Shown here: positions 37,901 through 45,539 of the stretch, one piece after another | Numbering within the stretch: position 1 is the stretch's first letter | How the letters are laid out: the number at the start of each line of letters is the position of its first letter | From: an uncultured Beijerinckiaceae bacterium | Lineage (GTDB): Bacteria; Pseudomonadota; Alphaproteobacteria; Rhizobiales; Beijerinckiaceae | NCBI GenBank assembly: GCA_937863205.1 | Contig: CALMGA010000203.1 | Location: 1 to 64,000, forward strand | DNA length: 64,000 nucleotides | Reading direction: 5' to 3' | The notes under the pieces: model-generated | Told to the model about the DNA's origin: nothing | What the model saw: the letters and a program-made list of their open reading frames with translations, nothing else | Databases searched by the model: none | Position numbers and translations under genes: made by a program

Positions 37901-38206
37901 TCGCCGGAGCTGGCCGGCGAACTCGGCATCGCCCACCTGGGCTGGACCACGCTGTCGACGCTACGCGGCGAGATCGAGGTCCGGGCGATGGTAACGTCCC
38001 GAGTCCGCCCCTTCACCATCGCGGGACGGACGGTGCACCAGGTCGGCATGCCCTGGGGGTTCGGATGGCGCGGCTACGCCACCGGCGACATCGCCAACGC
38101 GCTGCTCGCCATTTCCGGCGACCCCAACGTCAGCATCCACACCACCAAGGCGATCACCTGCAACCTCAGGGCCGGCCGCCGAACCCCGGCGCGCGCCCAT
38201 GCCTGA
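35000..38206 (+). CDS. fdhA: Formate dehydrogenase catalytic subunit, selenoprotein
   Basis: This is the Mo/W-bisMGD formate dehydrogenase alpha subunit of 1068 aa. An N-terminal 4Fe-4S site is CPYCAVGCGQ with the fourth Cys in GTLCPKGAG. Codon 199 (35594-35596) is TGA in the context ENQARI-TGA-HSSSVPSLGTSFGRGA, exactly where FDH-N/FDH-O subunits have selenocysteine; the frame continues without a break to 38206. MGSNMAENHPVAFR and the C-terminal molybdopterin-binding domain (TYRLTELHCGGI) are present. No twin-arginine signal is seen, unlike E. coli FdnG, so it may face the cytoplasm. A Lys/Gly-rich stretch GGKGKGKGVGKGSG near residue 365 is an insert. It is divergent from its beta and NrfD partners. 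Confidence 0.95.
35608..35626 (+). promoter_or_regulatory. SECIS-like hairpin after fdhA UGA
   Basis: Downstream of the TGA, CCCA (35611-35614) pairs with TGGG (35619-35622) around the loop AGTT. Numbering the U of UGA as 1, the loop G and U fall at positions 23 and 24, and a U lies at 17, the same positions as the SelB-contacting bases in the E. coli fdhF SECIS. The lower stem can form with U17 or C30 bulged. Function is inferred. Confidence 0.7.
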
Positions 38207-38273
38207 AACGCCCATGCCTGAAACGCCCATGCCTGACGCGCCCATGCCTGACGCGCCCATGCCCGACGCGCCC
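38199..38273 (+). repeat. 15-bp tandem repeat, five units, spanning start codons
   Basis: Five consecutive 15-bp units read ATGCCTGAAACGCCC (two), ATGCCTGACGCGCCC (two) and ATGCCCGACGCGCCC (one). Each unit starts with an in-frame ATG and keeps the reading frame, so copy-number change would alter protein length without frameshift. Confidence 0.9.
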
Positions 38274-38594
38274 TTGTCCGAGCGGTCGGGGCGGGATGCC
38301 CATCCCGGGCATCAGGCGCTGGCGCATGCGACGCGCGTTCTGGATCAGCGCCCGCGCAAGGACGACATCGAGCTGACCCTTGCCACGCAATGCCTCGCGC
38401 GGTTCCGCGAGGAACTGCTGGCCGCGCAGCGTGCCGGCCCGGCCTCGGATCAGAAGCGCGATTGCCTATCCCGGCTCAACGCCATCATCGCCGTGGTGAT
38501 GGCGATGCATTTCCCCATCGGCAATCCGCCGTGGGACGAGTTCGAAAAGACGCAAGGTTGGCTGCGCGCGCTGGTCGAAGAAGCCGAGCGGTGA
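38199..38594 (+). CDS. Conserved fdh-linked small protein with repeat start
   Basis: A 131-aa protein overlapping the end of fdhA by eight bases. The first 25 residues are five near-identical MPETP/MPDAP units, each beginning with ATG, so translation could start at 38199, 38214, 38229, 38244 or 38259. The remaining 100 residues are helical (ELTLATQCLARFREELLAAQ and LSRLNAIIAVVMAMHFPIGN, then WDEFEKTQGWLRALVEEAER). Similar small genes accompany bacterial formate dehydrogenases; a function in assembly is possible but not shown. Confidence 0.7.
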   Translation: MPETPMPETPMPDAPMPDAPMPDAPLSERSGRDAHPGHQALAHATRVLDQRPRKDDIELTLATQCLARFREELLAAQRAGPASDQKRDCLSRLNAIIAVVMAMHFPIGNPPWDEFEKTQGWLRALVEEAER

Positions 38595-38606
38595 GGCGGG
38601 TGGCCG

Positions 38607-38966
38607 TCACCCCGCGCTCCTGATCTCGCGGGCGTAGATATCCGCCACGAAGTCGTCGATCCAGGCGCGATTGCGCTCTTACGCCGGCCGATCGATGCAA
38701 AGGCCGCGTCGCCAGTCGTCGAAGATCGTTTCGATGTTCTCGAGTACGCGCCGGATGACCTCGGCTTCTTCCTCGATCAGCAAGCCCAGCGGTGCAGCGT
38801 TCCTCACCTCGTGCTGCGTCTTCGCAAGAAGCTCGTCCAGCATGCCCTCCAACTCCTTGCGCGAGCCGACCATGCGACCGATCAGGTTTCCGCTGAGGAT
38901 GCTCATCGCGGTCGCGAACATCAGCAACGTCGAGAGATGCAGGCGCAGCTCCTTACCCTCATTCAT
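38607..38966 (-). pseudogene. Small gene interrupted by in-frame stop
   Basis: From the ATG at 38966 the frame gives 95 aa (MNEGKELRLHLSTLLMFATA, then SRKELEGMLDELLAKTQHEV and VIRRVLENIETIFDDWRRG) and stops at TAA, 38679-38681. Read past it, the same frame continues ERNRAWIDDFVADIYAREIR to a TGA at 38607. The continuation looks coding, and a TAC-to-TAA change would restore ...RPAYERNRAWIDDF. It has one likely membrane helix. The family is unknown. It could equally be a shorter real protein. Confidence 0.4.
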
Positions 38967-39175
38967 GCGCGTCGATCTTCAGACCCGCGCAGTTCCCGGC
39001 TTTCACGCATTCGCGGCATCCTGGTTCTGCGGAGGTATGCGAAGACCCTGTCCGACGATCTGCGAGATCGTTGACCGGGCGTCTCGCACTATAGAAGCCT
39101 CGCCTGCTTCGGCTTTGCTGTAGGTTTGTTCTCCCGAGCGGCAAGTTGCTGCAGCGACATGCTGTCCGGTGCGGC

Positions 39176-39790
39176 ATGAGCACGGCCGTCCTCGTCTGCG
39201 GTCAACCGTTCCGCAACCCCGAGGCGAACACCTCGCGTGGCGGCAGCGCCTACGCGACCGTCCGCGACGGCCAAGGCGATGATGCGGCGTGGTGGAAGGT
39301 CCTCGCCTCCTCTGACGAGGCCCGTGATGAACTGCTGACGCCTCGCAGCGGTGACGGCGTAGCGATATCCGGCTCGTTCAGGGCCGAGGTGCACGCCGGC
39401 AACGGCACACCGCGAGTTTCGCCCACGGCCGACCGGGTGATCTCGACGAGGCGCGCCAAGCGCCAAACGGCGGCCGGCGCGCGGACGGGGGCAAAGCCGG
39501 CCCGTTCAAGTGGGCGGCAAGCTGATCGCCTGGTGACGCAGCAACCCGATGCATACCGGCCGCCATTCGACATGGTTGGACAAGGCAGTCGCCCGCCCCA
39601 TACCCTGCCTGCTCGCCGTGTTCTCCATCGTCACCCTGCTCGCCACCCGACTGACCGCGCGCGAACGGCGATGGATGGCGTCGGCGGCTTGGTACGCCAA
39701 GCCGCGGCCAACCTTTGCCGACGCCCTCGCCGCGGTGTGCCGGGCGCTGTGGCGCGAACAAGGTTTGGTGACGTCCGCTCGCCGAGGTGA
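39176..39790 (+). CDS. SSB-like OB-fold protein, aberrant C-terminus
   Basis: The first 95 residues follow small alphaproteobacterial single-stranded-DNA-binding proteins often found on plasmids and islands: MSTAVLVCGQPFRNPEANTS, YATVRDGQGDDAAWWKVLA, SGDGVAISGSFRAEV and TADRVISTRRAKR. The following 100 residues show no homology and run out of frame through a transposase remnant, so the original C-terminal tail, usually ending in an acidic DDIPF, is lost. Whether a product is made is unclear. Confidence 0.45.
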   Translation: MSTAVLVCGQPFRNPEANTSRGGSAYATVRDGQGDDAAWWKVLASSDEARDELLTPRSGDGVAISGSFRAEVHAGNGTPRVSPTADRVISTRRAKRQTAAGARTGAKPARSSGRQADRLVTQQPDAYRPPFDMVGQGSRPPHTLPARRVLHRHPARHPTDRARTAMDGVGGLVRQAAANLCRRPRRGVPGAVARTRFGDVRSPR

Positions 39791-39855
39791 GCAAACGAAA
39801 CGCCGCTTCGTTATACCGGCACCCTTGGGCCTATGCCCTGTGCCAGGCTGCTTGA
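39573..39855 (+). pseudogene. Transposase C-terminal remnant (IS701-like)
   Basis: The frame DKAVARPIPCLLAVFSIVTL, WYAKPRPTFADALAAVCRAL and WREQGLV resembles the C-terminus of DDE transposases of the IS701-like group. At about 39784 a frameshift is needed to continue into SLYRHPWAYALCQAA and the TGA at 39853, matching the family's ...LLYALAPAA ending. The catalytic domain is absent, so it is a dead fragment. No terminal inverted repeats are seen. Confidence 0.42.
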
Positions 39856-39898
39856 GCGGCCAAAGCCGAGTTGAGCGTCGCGCAGTCCACGTGTACTA

Positions 39899-40627
39899 TC
39901 ATCTCATCGATTTCGGAGCGACGCGGACCAGGGTCGTGCCGCCAGCCGTCGGGGCGGTGAACGGCATCGCCCACTCCACAAGACCGAGCAGATGTTCGTC
40001 GTCGTCGAAGATCGGCCACGTGCGCGCGTTCCACCAGCCGCTGGCGCTCTCGCCGTGTTCGTCGAGCACGTAGTACGGCAGGTCGATCACCTCCGAGGTT
40101 TGACCGGCGCGGGCCAGCATCATGAACTTGGTGAAGTTCTCCTTCGGCACGCCCCTCAGATCGGTGAAGATGTCGAGGATCGAGGTGTGGCGAACGGCGT
40201 CCGCATCGACATGGTTGTGCCGGGCGCCGAAGTCGGTGATCTCGGTGACGAGAAGTTCCGGCGTGAGCAATACGCAGGCGACGTCGGCCGACCCGAACAT
40301 GCGCCGGAAGCTGCTGAGCGCCAAATCGTCGCGCGCTGACGGGGAGCGATGGCCACCGTGGGGCCGATGGCGTGCGCGGCGCAGCCGCCATTCCGCCGGA
40401 GAGAGCACTTCCGTAAAGGGCACCTCCAACAGGTGGCGGCCCTTGTCGTCGCAGATGACGTAGGTGCATTCCATCGGGTCTTCCCCTGCCACGAGCAGGT
40501 CACGTGCGACGTCGGGAATAGCTCTGAAGACCTGGAGATAGGCGCGGTGCAGGTCTGGGTATTCGATGCCTTCGTCGTTGAACTCGACGACGGATCGGCG
40601 GCGGAGGTGGAGTTGGAACAACGGCAT
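39899..40627 (-). CDS. DUF6894 plus PAS-domain protein
   Basis: A 242-aa two-part protein. Residues 1-75 are DUF6894 (MPLFQLHLRRRSVVEFNDEG, then PMECTYVICDDKGRHLLEVP), a small domain frequent in Methylobacterium-like genomes. Residues about 105-230 are a PAS-type sensor (SADVACVLLTPELLVTEITD, VIDLPYYVLDEHGESASGWW, FDDDEHLLGLVEWAMPF). No output domain follows. It is divergent from a Crp/Fnr-type regulator with which it may form a sensor pair. The start at 40627 matches DUF6894; an upstream ATG at 40663 adds 12 residues. Confidence 0.72.
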   Translation of the reverse strand: MPLFQLHLRRRSVVEFNDEGIEYPDLHRAYLQVFRAIPDVARDLLVAGEDPMECTYVICDDKGRHLLEVPFTEVLSPAEWRLRRARHRPHGGHRSPSARDDLALSSFRRMFGSADVACVLLTPELLVTEITDFGARHNHVDADAVRHTSILDIFTDLRGVPKENFTKFMMLARAGQTSEVIDLPYYVLDEHGESASGWWNARTWPIFDDDEHLLGLVEWAMPFTAPTAGGTTLVRVAPKSMR

Positions 40628-40713
40628 CGTCGACAGAACCTTGGCGTTGCATCGCAACAGCAACCTTCCGGCGTTCTACGCGCAAGCGTGCGATCACGAA
40701 GTGCTTTTTGTTA

Positions 40714-40726
40714 AAGTCCTGGACTT
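40714..40726. promoter_or_regulatory. Palindrome between divergent PAS and crp/fnr genes
   Basis: AAGTCC-T-GGACTT is a perfect 13-bp palindrome lying midway between the two divergent starts (40627 and 40816). It is not a canonical FNR/FixK box (TTGAT-N4-ATCAA), but its position and symmetry fit an autoregulatory operator. Confidence 0.4.
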
Positions 40727-40815
40727 CAAGACATCGTATTCAGTCTTTGAACCTCAAACGACACAACCGCTGGCACGGCATGACGCCAAACGGCCTTCAG
40801 GATCATGGCGCTTCC

Positions 40816-41535
40816 ATGAGCGATCCCTTTCTCCGCAAGCTGGAAACCTTCGGCGTGCTGCCCGAGGCGGATAGGGAACTGATCCGCTCGTTCAGCATGC
40901 ATGCGGAGCAGTTCGAGGCAGCCATCGACATCATTCGCGAAGGCGAGAAGCCCAGCGAGGTGAACCTCGTCGTCGGCGGCTTCGCCTACCGCTACAAGCT
41001 GCTGTCGAGCGGCAGCCGCCAGATCGTCGCCTACCTGATGCCGGGCGACATCTGCGACCTGCACGTGTCCTTTCTCGACGCGATGGATCACTCCATCGCC
41101 GCGCTGACCGACACCCAGATCGTCAAGCTGCCGCGCGACCGGATCGAACTGCTGCTCGCCCGTCCCGCGATCTCGCGCGCCCTGCTGATGATCGTCATGA
41201 CCTACGAGGCGAACGGACGGGAATGGCTCGTCAACATCGGACGTCGCCCGGCCGAGCAGAGGGTGGCGCATTTCCTGTGCGAGTGGCACCTCCGCCTGCG
41301 CTCGATCGGCCTTGCCGGCGATGACGGGTGCGAGTTCCCGCTGACGCAGCAGCAGCTTGCCGAAACGACCGGCCTATCCCCCGTGCACGTCAACCGCGTG
41401 CTGCAAAACTTGCGTCAACGTGGGCTGATCGTGCTCAGGTCGCGACAGCTCCTGCTCCCCGACCTCGACAAATTGTGGGACATGAGCGGCTTTCGCTCCA
41501 ACTACCTGCACATGCAGAGCGAGTGGCGGTCCTAA
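40816..41535 (+). CDS. Crp/Fnr-family transcriptional regulator
   Basis: A 239-aa regulator. The N-terminal cyclic-nucleotide-binding-like barrel runs DIIREGEKPSEVNLVVGGFA, then SSGSRQIVAYLMPGDICDLH, and the C-terminal winged helix has FPLTQQQLAETTGLSPVHVN and RVLQNLRQRGLI. The N-terminus lacks the FNR cysteine cluster and the glutamate/arginine set for cAMP, so the ligand is unknown. The ATG at 40816 fits the family; an upstream in-frame start at 40708 does not. It is divergent from the PAS protein gene. Confidence 0.9.
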   Translation: MSDPFLRKLETFGVLPEADRELIRSFSMHAEQFEAAIDIIREGEKPSEVNLVVGGFAYRYKLLSSGSRQIVAYLMPGDICDLHVSFLDAMDHSIAALTDTQIVKLPRDRIELLLARPAISRALLMIVMTYEANGREWLVNIGRRPAEQRVAHFLCEWHLRLRSIGLAGDDGCEFPLTQQQLAETTGLSPVHVNRVLQNLRQRGLIVLRSRQLLLPDLDKLWDMSGFRSNYLHMQSEWRS

Positions 41536-41581
41536 GCAGGTTTAGCAAAAGTGCCCCCGCGGTTTTGCGATCGAAACCTGC
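41536..41581. repeat. 46-bp dispersed palindromic element, copy 2
   Basis: Arms GCAGGTTT and GAAACCTGC flank AGCAAAAGTGCCCCCGCGG and TTTTGCGATC. It differs from the copy at 6976-7020 at a handful of positions. It begins directly at the stop codon of the crp/fnr gene, as copy 1 lies by the 3' end of another gene. Confidence 0.7.
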
Positions 41582-41664
41582 GGCTTGTCAAAGAGCTGAG
41601 CGGGTGAAGCGCTGGGCTGCCAACGCGAACCTGCTTGGCTGGGACTTCCGCACCATCGTGCGGT

Positions 41665-41907
41665 TCACCCGAGGTGCCAAAGGCCGGTATAGGTCAGCGT
41701 CGCGGAGTAGATGGTGCGCTGCGCGTCGTTCCTGACCACGACCGCGAACGAGCGTCGATCGCCGTCGTCCGCGACCTCGGCTAGTGCGATCTCCGGAAGG
41801 AGCCGCCGGACCTCGTCGCGCACCGCCGCGAGATCACCGAGTTCGATGCCGTTCGTGTCGACTTGAGGTGTGCGATCGTCGTAAACATCGAAGAAGTAGC
41901 GAGCCAC
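41665..41907 (-). CDS. DUF6894 family protein
   Basis: An 80-aa single-domain DUF6894 protein (MARYFFDVYDDRTPQVDTNG, then AAVRDEVRRLLPEIALAEV and FAVVVRNDAQRTIYSATLTY). The GTG at 41907 fits the family start; the same frame is open upstream but not homologous. Function is unknown; the family often lies near general stress or sensor genes. A second DUF6894 domain occurs in the PAS protein 1 kb away. Confidence 0.7.
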   Translation of the reverse strand: MARYFFDVYDDRTPQVDTNGIELGDLAAVRDEVRRLLPEIALAEVADDGDRRSFAVVVRNDAQRTIYSATLTYTGLWHLG

Positions 41908-43174
41908 CCTGCGCTCCGCGCTCTTAGGCGCGAGCGCAAGCCTTTCACGGTCGCTGGCGCTCAAAGCGATCGGCCCGCGATACTTCTCAAGATGGGTGGT
42001 GTGCGGCAAAAGACCATGCCCTTTCCGAAAGACAAGCGCTGAGCGATCGCCGAGGCGCGCGCCGGGATGAGGCGGCCGTCGGACGCGAAGACCTTCCGCG
42101 GCCGGGCCGAGGCCGAGCCGCCCCGCAAGGCGACGCGGACGCCGGCCAAGCCGGACGGCCTCGGAGCGCCTGGAGCAGGCGAAGTCGTCCGTGCCATTGG
42201 CAGCGCGATGATCGCCGAGAGTGGGCTCGATCGCCTCCACCAGACCTTCGTGGCGGATCCGACCAGGACCATCGACGTCCTGAAGCGGCCGCACCATCGA
42301 GCGTCGCTCAGTTCGGATCTCCGGCGTGTCGGAGCGCATGTAACGAGCCGGCAAGCGCTACGAGGGACTGTCTACCTCGCCGGGCTGACCGGGATCGCCG
42401 CGCAGAACCTCCTTTCGGCCGGCAGCCTGAAGCGCGGCCAGACCCTGCTGCTGGGCACGCCGATCGGCTGGCTGCACCTGCACGGCGACCTGACCGCGAG
42501 ACAGTTGTCGGCCGGCTTCGGATATTCGCGGCTGCGCGCCCGCTACGATCGCATGATGAACTTGCCGCGCCGGTCCGCTCGCACTCCCGGACTGGAGGCC
42601 GCCGCATCGGGGCGGCGGACGAGCACGATCGGAGCGACGACGAGATCGCCGGCATAGGGATGCACTTCGAGGCGCTGCTGGCGACCGCCGACGCCGCGAG
42701 ATCCTCGAGCCGCGCTATCGCGCTCCCCACGCGTGCTGAATCGAGCCCTCGGCCCGGCTGAAGAGCGGCACCTCGGTCGCCTGCGTATGCCGGCAACCGG
42801 GGATGCCGCACGACGGCACCATCCGTGAGAAGACTAAGACGGATCCAGCCTTCCTTGCCGCGCTCGCCGACATCCTGCGGCGCCGCAAGCGCACGCGCCT
42901 CCGATCGGTTCTCGATGAGCTTGCGAAGCCGAAACGCAGGCGGGCGGGAGGCAAACGGTCGAGCGCCAGGCGGACAAGCGTCGGCACCTTCCAGGTCGCC
43001 CTGTCCCAGGATCAGCTCTACGCCGCCAGCGCCGAGGTAGTGCCGCCTTTGCCACCGGATCGAGCGCGCCGGCGCGGCTATGGTCATCCAGATCGATGAG
43101 TATCTTGCATCCTGTTGCGGACCCGATCTCTGACCACATCACCCAAACCTGCGTGTCACAACAACGCGAGGCGA
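41908..43174. other. Region without recognisable genes
   Basis: About 1.27 kb. Open frames exist, such as 42067-42657 on plus (with VYLAGLTGIAAQNLLSAGSL) and 42803-43099 on plus (with DPAFLAALADILRRRKRTRL), but I recognise no family, and the overlapping frames on both strands have arginine-rich, low-complexity features of non-coding high-GC DNA. They may be decayed genes. No promoter or RNA gene stands out. Confidence 0.5.
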
Positions 43175-43414
43175 TCAGGCCGCGCGCCGGCGCGTCATCG
43201 TAAGCAGTATAGCCTCGCCCGCGAGCGCGACGGCGCCCGGACGACGTTCAGTTTCGGCGCGCGCGTAACGCAGTGCGGCCTCCTGAGTGGTAAAAATGCC
43301 GCCGCCGAGACCGTGTGTCTCGACGGCAAGCCAATGACCTTCCCTGTCCTGACCTACAACGAATGCATGCTCGCATGCGGTGTTGCAATTGGCAGGTCTT
43401 GGAACGTCGCTCAT
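43175..43414 (-). CDS. DUF2188-like small protein
   Basis: A 79-aa protein, MSDVPRPANCNTACEHAFVV, GQDREGHWLAVETHGLGGGI, FTTQEAALRYARAETERRPG. The pattern of a GHW-containing strand, a G-rich turn and a short helix with YA resembles DUF2188-like small proteins common in Hyphomicrobiales. It has two cysteines near its start. Function is unknown. The ATG at 43414 is preferred over one 11 codons upstream. Confidence 0.6.
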   Translation of the reverse strand: MSDVPRPANCNTACEHAFVVGQDREGHWLAVETHGLGGGIFTTQEAALRYARAETERRPGAVALAGEAILLTMTRRRAA

Positions 43415-43631
43415 GTGTGCATACTCCAGGCGACGCCTTCCCGGCATCGTGTTACGGAATCTAGTTTCGGTCGCATAGCCTTTTAACTGGCCGGCACACG
43501 GGCGGTTATATTGATTTCGTGAGGATCACGTGTAATCGGTTGTTCCTCACTGCCATCGTTGGATGCAGACGCTTGGTCCGCCTCGGTGATATCCGTCCGG
43601 GCCTGGTGGCAAGGGCGACATCGGCGGGCAC

Positions 43632-43985
43632 GTGGGCGCCGGCCCGGCGGGACGGATCGCCCGCCCAGACGGCGCCGAACGATTGTTGCGGCAGGTACGA
43701 CGGCGTTTTCCCTTTGCTGAGCGCATCATCGCCGATGACGGCTATGCCGGAGCCAGGATGAAGGCGCTTGTCGCCCGCAGCGGCGCCTGGACGTTGCAGG
43801 TCGTCAAGCGCAGCCAGGGTCGCGGCTTCGTGGTGCTGCCCGATCGCTGGAGTGTGGAGCGCACCCTGGCCTGGATCAGCCGCAACCGGCGCCTGTGTCG
43901 AGACCGCGAGCGCCACACCCGCATTGCGGTCGCCTTCGTCAGCTCGCCATGATCCGCCTCATGCTCCGGCACATCGCTGTAAACC
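43632..43985 (+). pseudogene. IS5-family transposase C-terminal remnant
   Basis: The frame DGAERLLRQVRRRFPFAERI, ADDGYAGARM and WSVERTLAWISRNRRLCRDR, ERHTRIAVAFV is the C-terminal third of an IS5-group DDE transposase, with the conserved late Glu in WSVERTLAW. At about 43940 the frame ends, but in another frame LAMIRLMLRHIA continues as expected, so a one-base indel is inferred. The first two aspartates are absent. No terminal repeats were found. Confidence 0.65.
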
Positions 43986-44119
43986 GCTCAGCTTACGTCG
44001 GAACTTCTCGGATGGGCTCTCAGGTCGAAGACGGTCGCGAACGTCACCGACTCCGGGCTGAGGTTCGGGCTCACGTTCAGCAGCTTCGGCTAAATACTTA
44101 AATATACTACTTGATCTTG

Positions 44120-44194
44120 TGGTGGGCGCGACAGGGATTGAACCTGTGACCCCTCCCGTGTGAAGGGAGTGCTCTCCCGCTGAGCTACGCGCCC
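44120..44194 (-). tRNA. tRNA-Val (anticodon CAC)
   Basis: The reverse strand folds as a 75-nt tRNA: acceptor GGGCGCG/CGCGCCC, D-arm AGCTCAGCGGGAGAGC, anticodon stem CTCCC/GGGAG with loop TTCACAC and anticodon CAC, and T-arm AGGTTCAATCC. CCA is encoded. It decodes GUG. It forms the right border of the decayed accessory segment. Confidence 0.96.
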
Positions 44195-44205
44195 GCCGCG
44201 CGACC

Positions 44206-44234
44206 TATATCGCGGGGCGCCTCCGCCTTGTCAA
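44206..44234 (-). promoter_or_regulatory. Predicted tRNA-Val promoter
   Basis: On the minus strand TTGACA (44234-44229) and GATATA (44211-44206) are spaced by 17 bp. The predicted start lies a few bases before the tRNA 5' end at 44194. The -35 box is a perfect consensus. Confidence 0.65.
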
Positions 44235-44253
44235 TTCCAGGCGGCACGCCCGC

Positions 44254-44847
44254 TCACGACGTCGCTCGCGGCTCGAACAGCTCCGGCCGCCGCAGTTGCA
44301 GGGTGAGCACCAGCACCAGGGTTTTCAAGTCCCGCAGCGTGCCGGCCGCCGCGTCGGCGGCGAGATCGGCGAGCGCGACCTCCTCGACCAGGAGCTGCTC
44401 GCCTTCTCCGGCGAGGCCGCCGCCTGCGGCGACGCGGTCGGCCGCCTCGTAGGTCGCGAGGTACAGGTACAGCCGTTCCGTCGAGATGGACGGCATGGTG
44501 TAGGGGCATCCGACCGGCTCCAGCGCACGGAGGCGCACGCCGGCTTCCTCCAATGCTTCGCGCAGCGCCGCCGCGGCGGGGTCTTCCGGTTGCTCGCCGC
44601 CCTCGATGCCGCCGGCGGGCGCTTCGGCGAGATCTCCCGGCTCGCCGACCAGGACCGGGCCGACCCGCCTCTGCCGGACCGTCAGGGCGACGCGGCGGAC
44701 GGGATCGTAGGGCAGCACGCAGGCCGCCGCGCCATGGTCCTCGAAGGCGCGCTCGACCCGGCTGCCGTCGCGCTCGCTGAGGGTGGCGATGCCATAGGTC
44801 GTCCAGCCGCGATGGATGACGCGCCGACTCGGCGCCTCCGCGCTCAC
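44254..44847 (-). CDS. Nudix hydrolase
   Basis: Nudix enzymes cleave nucleoside diphosphates linked to another group. The Nudix box is GGIEGGEQPEDPAAAALREA followed by LEEAGV, with the glutates REALEEAG in place. The domain and 197-aa length fit the ADP-ribose/GDP-mannose pyrophosphatase group (GPVLVGEPGDLAEAPAG). The GTG at 44847 overlaps the gph stop as GTGA and gives a clean start ([15 protein letters not shown]). Substrate is unassigned. Confidence 0.88.
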   Translation of the reverse strand: MSAEAPSRRVIHRGWTTYGIATLSERDGSRVERAFEDHGAAACVLPYDPVRRVALTVRQRRVGPVLVGEPGDLAEAPAGGIEGGEQPEDPAAAALREALEEAGVRLRALEPVGCPYTMPSISTERLYLYLATYEAADRVAAGGGLAGEGEQLLVEEVALADLAADAAAGTLRDLKTLVLVLTLQLRRPELFEPRATS

Positions 44848-45539
44848 GCGGCGTCCGGCAGGGTCGAGCCCAGGGCGGCGACGGCCGCGTCGAGCTCGTC
44901 GAAATGCGAGATGATGCGGTCGGGGGCGAGATCGGCGACTGCTTCCGGCGCGTAGCCGAAATCGACGCAGATCACCGGCAGCCCGGCATTGCGGGCGGTG
45001 GACACGTCGGTCGCCGTGTCGCCAACCAGTACGGCCCGCGCGGGATCGCCGCCGGCCCGCTCGACCGTCAGGCGCAGGACGGCGCCGTCGGGCTTGCTCA
45101 TGGCTAAGGTGTCGGCGCCCACGATCGCGGCGAAGCGCCCGTCCAGGCCGAGGGTGCGCAGCAGCAGGCGGGCCGGCTTCTCGTACTTGTTGGTGCATAC
45201 CGCGAGCCGATGACCGGCGGCGGCCAGCCTGTCGAGCGCCTCGACGCAGCCCGGGAACGGCAGCGTTTCGTCGCAGATGTGCGCCTCGTATTGCGCGAGA
45301 TAGGCGGCGAAGAGCTGCTCCAGCCGGGCGTCCGACACGCTGGCGCCCTGCGCCTCGAGGCCGAGGCGGATCAGTACCCGGCCGCCGCGTCCGACGAACT
45401 TGCGGGCCCGATCGAGGGGCAACGGCGCGATGCCCTCCCGGGCGAGGATGACGTTGAGCGCGGCGACGAGGTCGGGGGCGCTGTCGACGAGGGTGCCGTC
45501 GAGGTCGAACACGATGAGCGGAGCGGATGGGGCAGGCAT
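44844..45539 (-). CDS. gph: Phosphoglycolate phosphatase
   Basis: A 231-aa HAD hydrolase that removes phosphate from 2-phosphoglycolate formed by DNA repair or by the oxygenase reaction of RuBisCO. The nucleophile motif is [15 protein letters not shown]; motif II is AVCTNK, motif III the lysine in KPDGAVLRL, and motif [16 protein letters not shown]. It is coupled to the downstream Nudix gene and probably cotranscribed. HAD assignments to Gph are inferred from motif spacing and could also fit a related phosphatase. Confidence 0.88.
   Translation of the reverse strand: MPAPSAPLIVFDLDGTLVDSAPDLVAALNVILAREGIAPLPLDRARKFVGRGGRVLIRLGLEAQGASVSDARLEQLFAAYLAQYEAHICDETLPFPGCVEALDRLAAAGHRLAVCTNKYEKPARLLLRTLGLDGRFAAIVGADTLAMSKPDGAVLRLTVERAGGDPARAVLVGDTATDVSTARNAGLPVICVDFGYAPEAVADLAPDRIISHFDELDAAVAALGSTLPDAA

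Noticed and set aside
38199..38273. Short tandem repeat as a CRISPR array
   Set aside because: Units are contiguous with no spacers and lie in a coding frame.
42067..42657. 196-aa plus-strand protein
   Set aside because: No family match, Arg-rich composition and overlapping frames; not reported as a gene.
44100..44194. Integrase or att repeat at tRNA-Val
   Set aside because: No integrase frame is visible, and no matching repeat of the tRNA 3' end was found at the left border by eye.
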